Shown here one piece after another: positions 46,059 to 55,313 of a stretch of 64,000 nucleotides of DNA. Made by a program: the position numbers and the translations under genes. The stretch covers positions 3,092,001-3,156,000 of the forward strand of contig NZ_CP024123.1 of NCBI RefSeq assembly GCF_002736105.1, read 5' to 3'. The number at the start of each line of letters is the position of its first letter. Positions within the stretch are counted from its first letter, which is position 1. The notes beneath the pieces were generated by a model that saw only the letters and a list, made by a program, of their open reading frames with translations, ran no database searches and was not told the DNA's origin. This DNA is from Solibacillus sp. R5-41 (GTDB lineage Bacteria; Bacillota; Bacilli; Bacillales_A; Planococcaceae).

Positions 46059-46106
46059 AAAACCAGTAAGAAAAGCTGTTAAATCAGCCATTCTTACTGG
46101 TTTTTA
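46059..46106. terminator. Bidirectional terminator
   Basis: AAACCAGTAAGAA (46060-46072) pairs perfectly with TTCTTACTGGTTT (46091-46103) with flanking A and T runs. It is shared by the YfmQ-like gene and the converging hydrolase. The rest of 45883-46232 shows no gene. Confidence 0.88.
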
Positions 46107-46232
46107 TTTATATTCTCACATTAAAGACAACTTTATACCTTCAACTAATCCCAAATTTTGCTTAATTATTATTTGCATTTCACATAAAGAAAATAACACT
46201 ATTTTTTTGTCCATATGAAGTAAATTCCCATG

Positions 46233-47006
46233 CTAGTTCAATGCGTTACATAAGAATTGTAATGACACTTCATTAAATTCCACATCTTGATCTACATTGC
46301 ATACATGGCCACTGTCTTTTAATATGACTAATTTACTAGATGGTTGCTTTTTCACTAATCGCTTCACGGGTTCTAAAAATACATAATCCTCGTCTCCCAT
46401 TATGTAGAGTGACGGAATTTTTGTATCCTTTTCATTAATTTTCACTAAATATTTTGCGACACCACCCGTTAATGTTAACCAACGTAAAAACTCTCTTTGC
46501 TTAATTTTTTTTGCCTCTTGAATAAATAAATGGCGTGAAGACTCATGGGCTTTTCTCGGCATAATAATCCACGCCATCAATTTATATAACCAAATAAACG
46601 GAATCATTTTTTTAAATGTATTGGCTGCACCAAGTAAAATTCGCAGCCTAGGTGTAATCCGTATCACAGCGCCTGCTAGCAACATCGTGTGGAAACGCTC
46701 TGGATTCGATTCAGCTAATTGGCGAATTAACATCGTACCTAGTGAAATCCCTACAAAATGAGCCTTTTCAATGTTTAATGAATCGAGCACATCTAAAATA
46801 TCCCGACTAACTAAATCAAGGGTATATTTAGTCGGACTATTCGTAATCACACAAGCACCATGACCTCGAAGATCAACAACCAATACATTAAAATGCTTGC
46901 GGTATGCCCGAATTTGCTTGTACCAAATCGTCGAGCTCCCTCCAGCGCCATGTACTAAAACGACCCACTCTTTGTGTTGTTTGCTATATATTTTATATTG
47001 TAACAA
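46233..47006 (-). CDS. Alpha/beta-fold hydrolase
   Basis: A 257-residue serine hydrolase. The oxyanion loop is in VVLVHGAGGSSTIWY near 16-30, VDLRGHGAC near 45, the nucleophile Ser is in FVGISLGTMLI near residue 89, an acidic residue in YIMGDEDYVF, and His in DSGHVCNVDQ. It is of the MenH/esterase type, with no signal peptide. The start is TTG 47004-47006 following GAGGATGAG at somewhat long spacing. It is monocistronic. The substrate is unknown. Confidence 0.84.
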   Translation of the reverse strand: MLQYKIYSKQHKEWVVLVHGAGGSSTIWYKQIRAYRKHFNVLVVDLRGHGACVITNSPTKYTLDLVSRDILDVLDSLNIEKAHFVGISLGTMLIRQLAESNPERFHTMLLAGAVIRITPRLRILLGAANTFKKMIPFIWLYKLMAWIIMPRKAHESSRHLFIQEAKKIKQREFLRWLTLTGGVAKYLVKINEKDTKIPSLYIMGDEDYVFLEPVKRLVKKQPSSKLVILKDSGHVCNVDQDVEFNEVSLQFLCNALN

Positions 47007-47092
47007 GTACTACTCATCCTCTGATTGTTTAACGTATACTACTATTACGAAAACCATCACGTAATGGTTTCAATTTTGCGTATATTTCTAAG

Positions 47093-47163
47093 GATTTTGA
47101 TGTTTTTTTGCTGCACAAATTAGACACTTTACCCGATTGTATTGTTTTAATGCCCCTCTATAA
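47093..47163 (+). repeat. Left copy of a diverged ~65-bp repeat pair
   Basis: GATTTTGATGTTTTTTTGCT, then GCACAAATTAGACACTTTAC and GTTTTAATGCCCCTC here align with GACTTTAATGATTTTTGCTA, CACAAATAAGACACTTAAAC and GTTTAAGTGCCCTTC at 48676-48732. The pair, in direct orientation about 1.6 kb apart, brackets a small ORF, an IS3 remnant and yiaA. Confidence 0.55.
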
Positions 47164-47273
47164 CGATCAATTTCCTTTTACACTTTTCCATGTATTTACC
47201 ACCTCGATATTTATTGTGTTACAATCCTAATAGATGTAATTTTCAGTCATTTATAAAACAAGGAGATGATGAT

Positions 47274-47513
47274 TTGAATATTAACACTTCTTATCAAGTA
47301 GCAGTTGAACTTAACGTAATAAATTGGGATGCTACTAACATAGGTGTAACGATTACCGAAGTTAGAGACTCACAAAAAATTTATACAAATGACATCGTGG
47401 AAATACAACAAGTTGTAGATTTTGGCCGAGTTACAGAAAGGTCTCATAAAATACTTATTATTTTTAACTTAACAAGGGATTTAGATAATCTTGGGGAAAA
47501 AATCATTTTATGA
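47274..47513 (+). CDS. Small hypothetical protein
   Basis: A TTG at 47274, preceded by AAGGAGATGATGA, opens a 79-residue frame beginning (L)NINTSYQVAVELNVINWDA and rich in beta-type residues (NIGVTITEVRDSQKIYTND). It has no signal or membrane segment. A longer frame from 47190 has no ribosome-binding site. I do not recognise it. The downstream frame (47534-47680; VYGDLPTLETGGLILKKV and so on) also looks coding but has no start, so the area is probably decayed. Confidence 0.45.
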   Translation: MNINTSYQVAVELNVINWDATNIGVTITEVRDSQKIYTNDIVEIQQVVDFGRVTERSHKILIIFNLTRDLDNLGEKIIL

Positions 47514-47680
47514 TTCATTTTCAACCAACTTAACAAGAGGCGCCTCATACCCTTGTTGTGAAAGTATACGGTGATTTACCTACCTTAGAAACAGGCGGTC
47601 TTATTCTTAAAAAGGTTACTTTAAAGACTGGACGTTACACAGCATTATTAAGAGCAAGTGCGAGGAGGGATTCCGTTTAG

Positions 47681-47824
47681 TGGAAAACAGATAATGTAAT
47701 TGCGAGAGAATATGACATCACGACTTCTACTTTAAATCGTTGGAGTAAAAATCATAAAGAGACAGGTTCTTTCGCTGCGAAACATTTATTAATGAATAAT
47801 GATACTTTAAAGCACGTGGCGTAA
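47681..47824 (+). pseudogene. IS3-family transposase OrfA remnant
   Basis: The frame reads DNVIAREYDITTSTLNRWSK, then NHKETGSFAAKHLLMN and a stop. This is the helix-turn-helix recognition part of IS3/IS150-type OrfA proteins (x-EY-x-I-x-x-STL-x-x-W-x-K). Neither the start of OrfA nor any OrfB is present, so only a scar of the element remains. Confidence 0.6.
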
Positions 47825-47839
47825 ATCATATGAAAAAAT

Positions 47840-47882
47840 CCCCCACTTATAAAAGTGGAGGACTTCTGTTGAAGCAAGTTAA
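47840..47882 (+). repeat. Hairpin plus GAAGCAAGTTAA end, repeat fragment
   Basis: CCCCCACTTATAAAAGTGGAGG forms a seven-base-pair hairpin directly followed by ACTTCTGTTGAAGCAAGTTAA. The latter part recurs at 8986-8999 and, diverged, at 18411-18423. It resembles a mobile-element terminus, but the family is not identified. The hairpin could also terminate transcription in either direction. Confidence 0.45.
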
Positions 47883-47915
47883 TTTTATTACCCAAATAAA
47901 CTCATAAACTCAAAT

Positions 47916-48386
47916 TCAATCCTTTTCTCTCGCCCTCTGTGTATCTCTAATATTCTTTTGAATCGTTATCGCTGCAAATACACTAAGAACAAAAGCCATC
48001 CCATAAAATCCTTTTTCGCTTAAAACAATACTTGCCGCATTGTATAAACCAATCGCCATTAATGCAATCGAAACACAAAGTGCTACCCAACTAATTCCAT
48101 AATAAATAGGAGTAACGGGTATTCCCTCCTCCTTATCTCTAACGGCTTTTTGTAAAGATATTGCTGAATAAAGTCCAAATACTAAAATTGCAAAGTAATA
48201 TCCTTTTTCGTTCAATTGCATATTTGCGTTAAACAAACCGATAAAATAAGACACAACACCTACTAATAGCGCTGACCAAGAAGCGCCTTTGAATGCTGGA
48301 GTCGGTTCCCCTTCTCTCCTTACTTCTTTCACTTTTAAATCATTTCGTTTTCCTTTATCTAAAAGAACTTCATTATCATTGGACAT
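47916..48386 (-). CDS. yiaA: YiaA/YiaB family inner membrane protein
   Basis: A 156-residue protein with two tandem two-helix YiaAB domains (four membrane helices, about 36-52, 62-78, 98-115 and 124-142). The paired motifs [20 protein letters not shown] and [20 protein letters not shown], each followed by QK-x-x-RD, are diagnostic. A charged N-terminal extension of ~30 residues precedes the first domain. GGGGGG lies before the ATG. The function is unknown. It is alone in its orientation between repeat remnants. Confidence 0.88.
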   Translation of the reverse strand: MSNDNEVLLDKGKRNDLKVKEVRREGEPTPAFKGASWSALLVGVVSYFIGLFNANMQLNEKGYYFAILVFGLYSAISLQKAVRDKEEGIPVTPIYYGISWVALCVSIALMAIGLYNAASIVLSEKGFYGMAFVLSVFAAITIQKNIRDTQRAREKD

Positions 48387-48675
48387 TCAATATTCCCCCC
48401 TTTCTTTTCAACTAATAAAAACGGAGCACTAGAAACACTTTAGCCCTCCTTACTACATCTATTATATAGAATCCCATTAGGAATAATATGTAACTTTATT
48501 ATTAATTTCCATCCCGATGTTCTAAACTTACGACTTTCGAAACGAACCTGCCATTTAGTTGAACAAGAAAAAGCGATCATCGTTATTGAAATTTCTGCTC
48601 ATTTGCTTTAAGTCCAAAACTTCACAATCTTTAAGTTTACACGTCAAATAAATCCATTTTTTTCTACAACATATT

Positions 48676-48745
48676 GGGACTTTAATGATTTTTGCTACAC
48701 AAATAAGACACTTAAACAGATTATATAGTTTAAGTGCCCTTCACT
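48676..48745 (+). repeat. Right copy of the diverged ~65-bp repeat pair
   Basis: It aligns to 47093-47163 in the same orientation with scattered mismatches. The rest of 48387-48890 contains no gene I can support. Confidence 0.5.
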
Positions 48746-48892
48746 TTATGTATTAAATTGGAAATTATCATCATCTTCATCTTGGATCTCCGGCAACTTC
48801 AGACAGAAAATCTTCCGATGTTACTAGTCTATAAAACATCCTTATCAAAGGTTTTGTTAAATGTTCAAGTCGTTAATTAGAAAAAACTAAGA

Positions 48893-48918
48893 GGAGTCCA
48901 AGTAATATTTTGGACTCC
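48893..48918 (-). terminator. Hairpin terminator downstream of the 40-residue ORF
   Basis: GGAGTCCAA pairs with TTGGACTCC around a short loop; AAAAAACTAAGA on the plus strand gives a T-rich stretch on the minus strand. Confidence 0.7.
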
Positions 48919-48947
48919 CCAAAGCTTAAAATCAATAAAAAGAAAAT

Positions 48948-49070
48948 TTACGAACTGAAATACTCAATCATTTCAAAACCAACAAAATCTGTTTTAGATG
49001 GATGTTTACTTCGATAATAACAATCCCAATAACTTACTACTCGATTTTCAATTGTACGACTTTTACTCAC
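48948..49070 (-). CDS. Possible 40-residue protein, unrecognised
   Basis: GAGG is eight bases before a GTG (49068-49070) that starts (V)SKSRTIENRVVSYWDCYYRS, then KHPSKTDFVGFEMIEYFSS and a stop, 30 bases before a terminator hairpin. The composition is protein-like (aromatic and charged residues mixed). The frame is open a further 19 codons upstream, so it may instead be the tail of a decayed larger gene. It lies after the chemotaxis receptor gene in the same orientation. Confidence 0.4.
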   Translation of the reverse strand: MSKSRTIENRVVSYWDCYYRSKHPSKTDFVGFEMIEYFSS

Positions 49071-49156
49071 TTTAATTTCCTCGTTATGAAGAAGAACTAA
49101 AAAAGGAATTTTGATAATCGTAAGCTATCAAAAGTTGCAGACCTTTCAAATACAAA

Positions 49157-51187
49157 CTAAACGTTAAACTTCCCTGTTTCTTCCTGTAGGTTTTGTGCGA
49201 GCATTGCAAGCTGCTCAGAGGCTACCGCCATTTCATTCATTGTAGACGATTGTTCCTCTGTGATAGCTGATACATTTAATGTGTGCTCGTTTGTTGCTAT
49301 TGCCTGTTCTCTTATTGCTTGAACGGTTACAGTTACCTCTGTAAGCTTCCCGTAAGCATTTGTTGTGTTATGATTAGTCTCTTCAATCGTCCTTTTTAAA
49401 TCTTGAACAGCATTTGTAATCGTATCAAACGTTACTCCTGCTTGTTGAACAGAATCAATACCGTTATGAGCAATTGTACGACTTTGTTCCATCATTGAAA
49501 CAGCTTCGTTGATTTGATCTTGAATACTACGCACGAGCTTGGCGATGTCCTGAGAGGCATGGCCTGTTTGCTCAGCAAGGGCTTTTACTTCTCCAGCAAC
49601 CACCGCAAAACCTTTTCCTGCTTCCCCAGCACGCGCTGCTTCAATAGCTGCATTTAAAGATAACAAGTTTGTTTGGTCAGTAATAGATGAAATGAGGTGG
49701 CTCATCGTCTCAATCTGTGCGGATTGATCCTTTAAGCTATTTACTAAGTTAGCACTGTTCTCCACCTGTATATGTAGCTGTGTAATCTCATCAACGAATG
49801 TGCGAATTTGTTTTGAGCCGCCCACTGCAATATCAGATGTTGCTGTCGATCTTTGAACAGCATTTTCTAAAACATTCACTACACCATACATATCATTAGC
49901 TAGTACAGTAGTTACTGATTCTAACTGTTCACTGACTACATGCTGTTTACTTGTATTTTCTGCTACATCTTGCATAGATGTAGCTACATTTGTAATAGAT
50001 AGATTGACTTCTTGTACACTTGCAGTTAGCTCCTCTGCCGTAGATGCAACAATTTCTGACTCAGACAATATTCGTTGTACCATACCCCCTAATGATTGCA
50101 GAGAATGATTGTAATATTGGGCCATCTCACCAAATTCATCCTTTGTATCGGCAGACATTGTTTGCGTTAAATCACCATTTGCAAGACTACCTAAATAATC
50201 ATTCATATTTTGTACTTCACCGCGTATATAGCGTGCAATCAAGAAAATGACGATAGCAATGAGTAATATTAATACAATACTTGCAATAATTTGTTGATAA
50301 AGCATTGCTTGTACCTCACTATAAAGCTCACTCGTTGGCACAAGTAAAACAAGCTTCCATGGCATACCGTCGATTTGCTTGTATTGTAAGGTATAATCTT
50401 TGTCATCGATTGTTATTTCTATTAAATCTTCATCATTTGCTAACTGTTCAATAGGAATATTCATGTAGTTTTGAACCGTTTCATTATTCACTTTTTCCGG
50501 ATCGGGATGTGTTAAAAATTTTCCACTGTCTTCCATTAAAAAGGCATATCCACTTTCTCGAATAGTGACGTCTGATACTATGGATTGAATCGAATTGAGC
50601 ACGTAATCAGCTGTAATAACCCCGATTGGCACGTTGCCGTTTACTACTTGAATACCAAATGAAATAAACATTTCCCCTAAAGCCTCATCAAAATAGGGCT
50701 CTGTATATGTAACTTCTGCTGATTTTAAGCTATTTGTATACCACTCCTGTGTATGAAAAGCATATGATGGATCTTCATAAATGTCAGTATAGATAACTTT
50801 TTCGCCATCCTTATGGGCGTATGGTCCAAACAATTCACCATTTGCAACATCCTTCTCTAACCAAAATCCCATACCATATGTTTCTTTGTTTGATGGAAGT
50901 AATTGCTCTACGAAGCGTGTGAATTGTTCCCTTGTCATAGGCTTATCTATTGATTCTATTGCAGACTTTGCACTATACATGAGCTGTTTATGCGAATATA
51001 ATTTACTTTCAACTGAATTACTTACATTATCCGACAATAATGACATTTCATTCTCAATAGACTCTTCCAGTTCATTAGATGCACTGAAATAGTTAATGAT
51101 AGACATACTCACTAGAAATATTGTAATAATAGGAATAAGTATACCAATTTTTGTGACAATCTTGAGATTCCCTAATAGTTTCTTCAT
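49157..51187 (-). CDS. Methyl-accepting chemotaxis protein with dCache-type sensor
   Basis: A membrane chemoreceptor of 676 residues. TM1 is at about 12-33, a large extracytoplasmic dCache-like ligand domain at 35-300 (with [19 protein letters not shown], the usual second-module motif), TM2 at about 303-323, HAMP at about 325-377 and the MCP signalling coiled coil to the end. The hairpin tip is intact: [20 protein letters not shown] and [13 protein letters not shown]. The Glu/Gln-rich methylation helices flank it. It is transcribed alone. The ligand is unknown; Cache domains of this class commonly bind amino acids or organic acids. Confidence 0.95.
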   Translation of the reverse strand: MKKLLGNLKIVTKIGILIPIITIFLVSMSIINYFSASNELEESIENEMSLLSDNVSNSVESKLYSHKQLMYSAKSAIESIDKPMTREQFTRFVEQLLPSNKETYGMGFWLEKDVANGELFGPYAHKDGEKVIYTDIYEDPSYAFHTQEWYTNSLKSAEVTYTEPYFDEALGEMFISFGIQVVNGNVPIGVITADYVLNSIQSIVSDVTIRESGYAFLMEDSGKFLTHPDPEKVNNETVQNYMNIPIEQLANDEDLIEITIDDKDYTLQYKQIDGMPWKLVLLVPTSELYSEVQAMLYQQIIASIVLILLIAIVIFLIARYIRGEVQNMNDYLGSLANGDLTQTMSADTKDEFGEMAQYYNHSLQSLGGMVQRILSESEIVASTAEELTASVQEVNLSITNVATSMQDVAENTSKQHVVSEQLESVTTVLANDMYGVVNVLENAVQRSTATSDIAVGGSKQIRTFVDEITQLHIQVENSANLVNSLKDQSAQIETMSHLISSITDQTNLLSLNAAIEAARAGEAGKGFAVVAGEVKALAEQTGHASQDIAKLVRSIQDQINEAVSMMEQSRTIAHNGIDSVQQAGVTFDTITNAVQDLKRTIEETNHNTTNAYGKLTEVTVTVQAIREQAIATNEHTLNVSAITEEQSSTMNEMAVASEQLAMLAQNLQEETGKFNV

Positions 51188-51360
51188 TTACTTTCACCCT
51201 TTTGATTTCGATTCTTTGCTTGTTTTTCATTCATAGTATAATAGATAAAAGTTTCCTTAGTATATTATTTTTGTAACTTTTTTATTTTTCACCAGACTTA
51301 AACTGAACCCAATTCATACTCTGTTATGTTACAAATTTTAAACAAAAAGATGATTTAGCG

Positions 51361-51615
51361 ATGAGTATTTGGAAAAAAGTATTTAATAATGGGCTAATTA
51401 TGGCTTTTTCATTTCCTTAGCTTTATCTATTTTTTATGGATTACAAAATTACTTATCATTTTGATGGTGGTTATTCAACAAAGTACTTACAAGTGTATGA
51501 TTATATCGTTTCTATCTTTCGGAATAGTATGTTAGGTGCATTTGCAGGTGTGTTGGTAGGAGGATTTTTAGGTTGGAGATTTGGTAAAAAATTGAATAAG
51601 GATTCAAAAGGATGA
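51361..51615 (+). pseudogene. Small two-helix membrane protein interrupted by an amber codon
   Basis: One frame runs MSIWKKVFNNGLIMAFSFP, TAG (51418-51420), LYLFFMDYKITYHFDGGYST, KYLQVYDYIVSIFRNSMLGA, FAGVLVGGFLGWRFGKKLNK and a stop. Apart from the single TAG it is a plausible 84-residue membrane protein, with a glycine-zipper-like second helix. No strong ribosome-binding site precedes the ATG. It is most likely a recently inactivated gene. The family is unrecognised. Confidence 0.5.
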
Positions 51616-51689
51616 TTTTAATGAAAATTAAATATCTTATCTAACTAAGGTACGATGATTCAACCGTTTATCCTATTAACTTGTGTTTC

Positions 51690-52002
51690 GTTTTGATGGA
51701 CTGATTCAAGTAAAAGAAGGAAAAAAAGTCATCAAACATGGTTTATATTTTTATTACCGGCACCCAAGCTATACGGCAACTGTTTTACTGTTTTACTGTT
51801 TTTCGGTTTTGGTTTAGCGTCAGGGAGTATAATTAATGTGACCTTATTCTCAATTCTATTCACACTACTTTAGAACGATCGTATTTCGATCGAAGAAGAT
51901 CTTAATTCAACATTTTAGAAAGAATATGAAACGTATATGGAAAATACGTGGAGATTGTTCCCAACCATCCGAATCAAAAAAGAAAATAAAAAAGACTTTT
52001 AA
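51690..52002 (+). pseudogene. Isoprenylcysteine carboxyl methyltransferase (ICMT)-family remnant
   Basis: The blocks VKEGKKVIKHGLYFYYRHPS, YTATVLL, then, after a frameshift at the doubled CTGTTTTA (about 51780-51800), FFGFGLASGSIINVTLFSIL and FTLL, TAG, NDRISIEEDLNSTF, TAG, KEYETYMENTWRLFPTI follow the ICMT pattern G-x-Y-x-x-x-RHP-x-Y, EE-x-L and Y-x-x-Y-x-x-x-W/T-x-R-x-P. One frameshift, two amber codons and a missing N-terminus make it a pseudogene. Confidence 0.7.
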
Positions 52003-52528
52003 TTACCCAGTGAAGTTGACAGTTTCTAAAAATTCTAAGCAGCCATCTGGGATCAATATTCAATCGTTATCAGGTAGTAGAGTCATTTTTGGAAGCGTTG
52101 GTAATTTTAAAAGTAAATTTATTCTTCCACCGCTTGTATGACAGATTCAGCTGAGTTGTCTGCCCAAAAAACGGCATCGGGTGCAAAAACAATTCAGTTA
52201 ATTAAATACAATTCAACACCGATTTTATTATCTAAAGTGTTGATTAACTCCGCCACCTGCAGGAGGTCGAATTGCCTTTGCTTCAGCTAATACCCAACCT
52301 GTACCATTATTAGCAGGCGATCGTTTAGTAATGGTGTTTTATGTTTCGGCACCCTCAGTAGATCCTTTGGTAATTAATAGGCGTGCAATTGCAGATATTA
52401 ATATAATGTATAAAGATTATCCCTTTCCTCTAGCCAGTTTTAAAACGGTATTGGACGTTCCCTTTTATTATTTCTTCTATATAAAAGGTTTTATTCAACT
52501 TTCTTTCCCAACGTTCAACAGCATTGTT
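52003..52528 (+). other. Degenerate coding-like sequence, unassigned
   Basis: Protein-like but broken frames are visible: GINIQSLSGSRVIFGSVGNF at about 52050-52110, and PPPAGGRIAFASANTQPVPL with LAGDRLVMVFYVSAP at about 52250-52360. They have no joint frame or starts and could be a surface, spore or phage-tail protein. I do not assign a family. Confidence 0.3.
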
Positions 52529-52690
52529 TTAAGCACCTACAAATACAGCTCTTAATGTACTTGCAACAGTTAATGTACCTCCTTTGATATCCATAGCAAT
52601 TTTAAATAGTACAATCTTTACTTTAATTAAGTCAGGTGCAGCTGGTAATAGCTCACCCAAGTCACGACTTGTATTTGTAACGCTTGTCAT
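52529..52690 (-). CDS. Short phage-type ORF overlapping the holin gene
   Basis: ATG at 52688-52690 overlaps the holin stop as ATGA, so translation would be coupled. The 53-residue product begins MTSVTNTSRDLGELLPAAPD. Its start resembles phage endolysins of the M15 peptidase type (V-T-x-x-SR-x-L-x-x-L-x-P-x-A), which normally follow the holin; the rest (IAMDIKGGTLTVASTLRAVF) does not. It is probably the truncated start of a lysin joined to other sequence. Confidence 0.4.
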   Translation of the reverse strand: MTSVTNTSRDLGELLPAAPDLIKVKIVLFKIAMDIKGGTLTVASTLRAVFVGA

Positions 52691-53130
52691 TTATCCTCAC
52701 CGTCTTTCGATTTATTTTCACCTTCTTTTGGTTTATAATCATTATCATTTTGTAATTGTGTAAATGCATTCTGCAAAAAACGAGGAACTTTAATTCCTAA
52801 ATGCCCAAGGTTCTCTATCATACTAAGCCCTTCCATTCCGATTAGAAATAGAATCATAGCATTACGCATGAAATCACCACTATCTGTAGCGTTGTCCAAT
52901 TGCACCGCTGCTACGACCATTAATATCATTGCTGTCTTTTTCAAAAGCCTCTTAAAAGCTCTGCGTGAATCTACATCTTGAATTAACCAAGCGACCATAT
53001 GGGCTATTGTAAAATCGATTGCCATCAAAATACCGAGTGCCTTTACCAATTCATCTACACCACCAAATAAATATGCAATCCACGCTGTAATACCACCAAT
53101 AAACGACGTCCACAATGTGTTTGTTTCCAT
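52687..53130 (-). CDS. Phage holin (toxin-secretion/phage-lysis holin family)
   Basis: Holins make the membrane lesion that releases the endolysin. The 147-residue protein starts at ATG 53128-53130 (METNTLWTSFIGGITAWIAY; GGGAG upstream). It has three membrane segments (about 8-28, 30-48 and 65-80) and a highly charged C-terminal tail (DNDYKPKEGENKSKDGEDK), as typical for this family (TcdE-like). The next ORF overlaps its stop. With no capsid, tail or integrase genes nearby, this is the remnant of a lysis cassette. Confidence 0.78.
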   Translation of the reverse strand: METNTLWTSFIGGITAWIAYLFGGVDELVKALGILMAIDFTIAHMVAWLIQDVDSRRAFKRLLKKTAMILMVVAAVQLDNATDSGDFMRNAMILFLIGMEGLSMIENLGHLGIKVPRFLQNAFTQLQNDNDYKPKEGENKSKDGEDK

Positions 53131-53245
53131 ACCATCTCCCACCTTTCTTTTATAATAAAAGCCCTCCACAGATGATTGTAGAAGGCATAAAAATTTCTTG
53201 GTTCTTTAATACTTTGATTTAATTTACTCTCTTTGAGCACTTGAA

Positions 53246-53425
53246 TTAGTTTTTAAAGCTAATGTGTAATTTCACTTGGAAAAGTCCTTGAGCATTCTGT
53301 AAAACACTTCTAACCGAAGATACTAAGGTGCAAAAATAATACCCGAAATGTAATTTATCATTTTCTTGTTCTTACTCTTTCATATGTTCAACAAAGAAAT
53401 AAGCTTCATCAAACCCATAGTCCAT
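53246..53425 (-). pseudogene. Decayed small protein gene with one nonsense codon
   Basis: The minus-strand frame MDYGFDEAYFFVEHMKE, TAA (53372-53374), EQENDKLHFGYYFCTLVSSV, RSVLQNAQGLFQVK and stop reads as a helical protein with the F/L-x-S-x-x-RSVLQ-x-A pattern of a family of small uncharacterised bacterial proteins. Only the single stop breaks it. The remaining parts of 53131-53903 show no further gene. Confidence 0.45.
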
Positions 53426-53903
53426 TAGTCCTTTTAATTTTATATTTTCGCAACCCCTCCATTCCACCTACTTTATCTTTTTAACTTCGACAAAAAGAAG
53501 GAGATTTCCTCTTAATTTAGATGTAAAAAATTTCGTCCTCTAATATTGTGTTTTCCGCCTAAACTCATCGCTGATTTATTCGAGCTCCTGCTAAATCTTC
53601 TGAATGCCTTTAGATCGATTATTTCCAAACGTAGCCTCGATGCTAAAGCCACTCATTTCATATATTCCTATTACGTCCTTCTTGCGAGCGTCCATCGTAA
53701 AACCCTTGTTTACGTCTTATTTTTTTTCAACTTGTACACTTTTTGTAATTTTCAAATACATTTTATATGTTATTCAATGCTTTTTTCGAAAATAAATTGC
53801 ACTAAGTAAAGGGACGGGCTTCGTACGCATTTTATTTATCGTAGTGACCATCGTTCAAATTCCAAAAAAGGTATCAATTATTGCCTAAACTAAAAGCCTC
53901 CCA

Positions 53904-54611
53904 CTAATAGTAAGAGACTTCTTTTGAATCAATATGAAAATAATAGCCTATTCCGTTTTTCGTCTTAATCCATTTTGGAGCACTTGGCTGCTTCTCAATT
54001 TTTTCACGCAATCGTCGAATGATAACATCAACTGTACGTCGATCACCTTTTGAAGATTCTAGCACCACTATAATTTGTTCGCGCGTCTGAACATCGCCTG
54101 GTCTTTGCAATAAATGCAACAGTACCTTGAACTCTCGTTGTGTTAGTGGTATCTCTAAATTATTTTTATAAACTTTAAAAGCAACTAAATCAATATGGAA
54201 TGGTCCGATTGAAAACTTCGACACATATTCTTTGTATCTTCGTTTATTTTCAAAGCGTTTCATATGCATACGCATACGTGTTAGAAGTTCACGAAAACCA
54301 AATGGCTTTGTTAAGTAATCTGTCGCACCTAACTCTAAGGCAAGAACAATATCTAGTTCTTCCGTTCTCCCGCTAATCATAATAATCGGAAAATCATGTT
54401 GATATCGTACTTGTCTACATACTTCAATACCTTCCATCTTCGGTAACATCCAATCAAGAAGCATACAATCTGGTAAACAACGTTCCACAACTCGCAACGC
54501 CTCTACCCCATCATGCACGCACTCTACTTCATAGCCTTCTTTTTTCAAGCGTACTTGAATCAAGTCGGCCATATGACGATCATCTTCTACGACTAATATT
54601 CTTTTTTTCAT
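53904..54611 (-). CDS. OmpR/PhoB-type response regulator at the end of the pst operon
   Basis: A 235-residue protein: receiver with Asp53 in MLLDWMLPKMEG and acidic pair at 10-11, then an OmpR-type winged helix (LTQREFKVLLHLLQRPGDVQ, RRTVDVIIRRLREKIE). It is the last gene after phoU, 33 bases downstream, so probably cotranscribed with pstSCAB-phoU. No partner histidine kinase lies in the window; PhoR or another kinase elsewhere must act on it. A role in phosphate control is inferred from position. Confidence 0.88.
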   Translation of the reverse strand: MKKRILVVEDDRHMADLIQVRLKKEGYEVECVHDGVEALRVVERCLPDCMLLDWMLPKMEGIEVCRQVRYQHDFPIIMISGRTEELDIVLALELGATDYLTKPFGFRELLTRMRMHMKRFENKRRYKEYVSKFSIGPFHIDLVAFKVYKNNLEIPLTQREFKVLLHLLQRPGDVQTREQIIVVLESSKGDRRTVDVIIRRLREKIEKQPSAPKWIKTKNGIGYYFHIDSKEVSYY

Positions 54612-54644
54612 AAATTAGTCCTCTTTCACGTATCAAAGATTCCA

Positions 54645-55298
54645 TTAATTTAAATCAAATAATTGCCCTTTTATGAAGTAAGCCGTTGACTCTGCCATAT
54701 TCGTAATATGATCTGCTGTACGTTCGACGTAACGATTAATAAACAGTAGCTGTACAATTTCTTCTGCCTGCTCTGGATGCTGTTGAATCAAATTGATTAA
54801 CGCTTTATAGTTTTGATGATTTTTTTCATCAACACGATCATCTAATTCGCCTACTTCTTTCGCTAGTACAAAATCCTCTTCCACAAAGGATTTCAGTGCC
54901 TTTTTCAGCATATCCATCGAAATAACTTTCATTTGTACTAACGATGTTAGTGGAAGTAATGAGTCCGTCTTGCCAATTTTAATAGTTGATTTTGATATAT
55001 TTACCGCGAAATCTGCAATACGCTCAATATCTGCAGACATCTTAATCATGCTTAGTATGCGACGTAAATCACGTGCAACTGGCTGTTCTTTTGCCATCAG
55101 CCAAGTTGCCATTTGATTCATTTCATTTTCAAGTGCATCAATGTACACATCTTCCTCAAAAACCGCCAAAGCAATTGTCATATCTTGCGTTTCGAGTGCG
55201 GTGAAGGCTTTTTCCATCGCTGCCACTGTCGCCTCTACCATCTCACCCATTTTATTTTGAAGCTCAAGCATATTTTTTTCGAAGCTTTCACGAATCAT
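54645..55298 (-). CDS. phoU: Phosphate signalling regulator PhoU
   Basis: PhoU is a cytoplasmic three-helix-bundle protein that links the Pst transporter to phosphate signalling. The 217-residue length is normal. Both repeated PhoU units are visible, with metal-binding E/D-x-x-x-D patterns: FEEDVYIDALENEMNQ in the first and GELDDRVDEKNHQNYKAL in the second; KMSADIERIADFAVNIS and RYVERTADHITNMAES are family blocks. It lies 15 bases after pstB. Confidence 0.95.
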   Translation of the reverse strand: MIRESFEKNMLELQNKMGEMVEATVAAMEKAFTALETQDMTIALAVFEEDVYIDALENEMNQMATWLMAKEQPVARDLRRILSMIKMSADIERIADFAVNISKSTIKIGKTDSLLPLTSLVQMKVISMDMLKKALKSFVEEDFVLAKEVGELDDRVDEKNHQNYKALINLIQQHPEQAEEIVQLLFINRYVERTADHITNMAESTAYFIKGQLFDLN

Positions 55299-55313
55299 TT
55301 CTATTTCCCCTTC

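Noticed and set aside
53546-53809. Plus-strand frames of 87 and 63 codons in the gap before the response regulator
   Set aside because: They overlap each other, have no ribosome-binding site and are low-complexity hydrophobic text from T-rich sequence.
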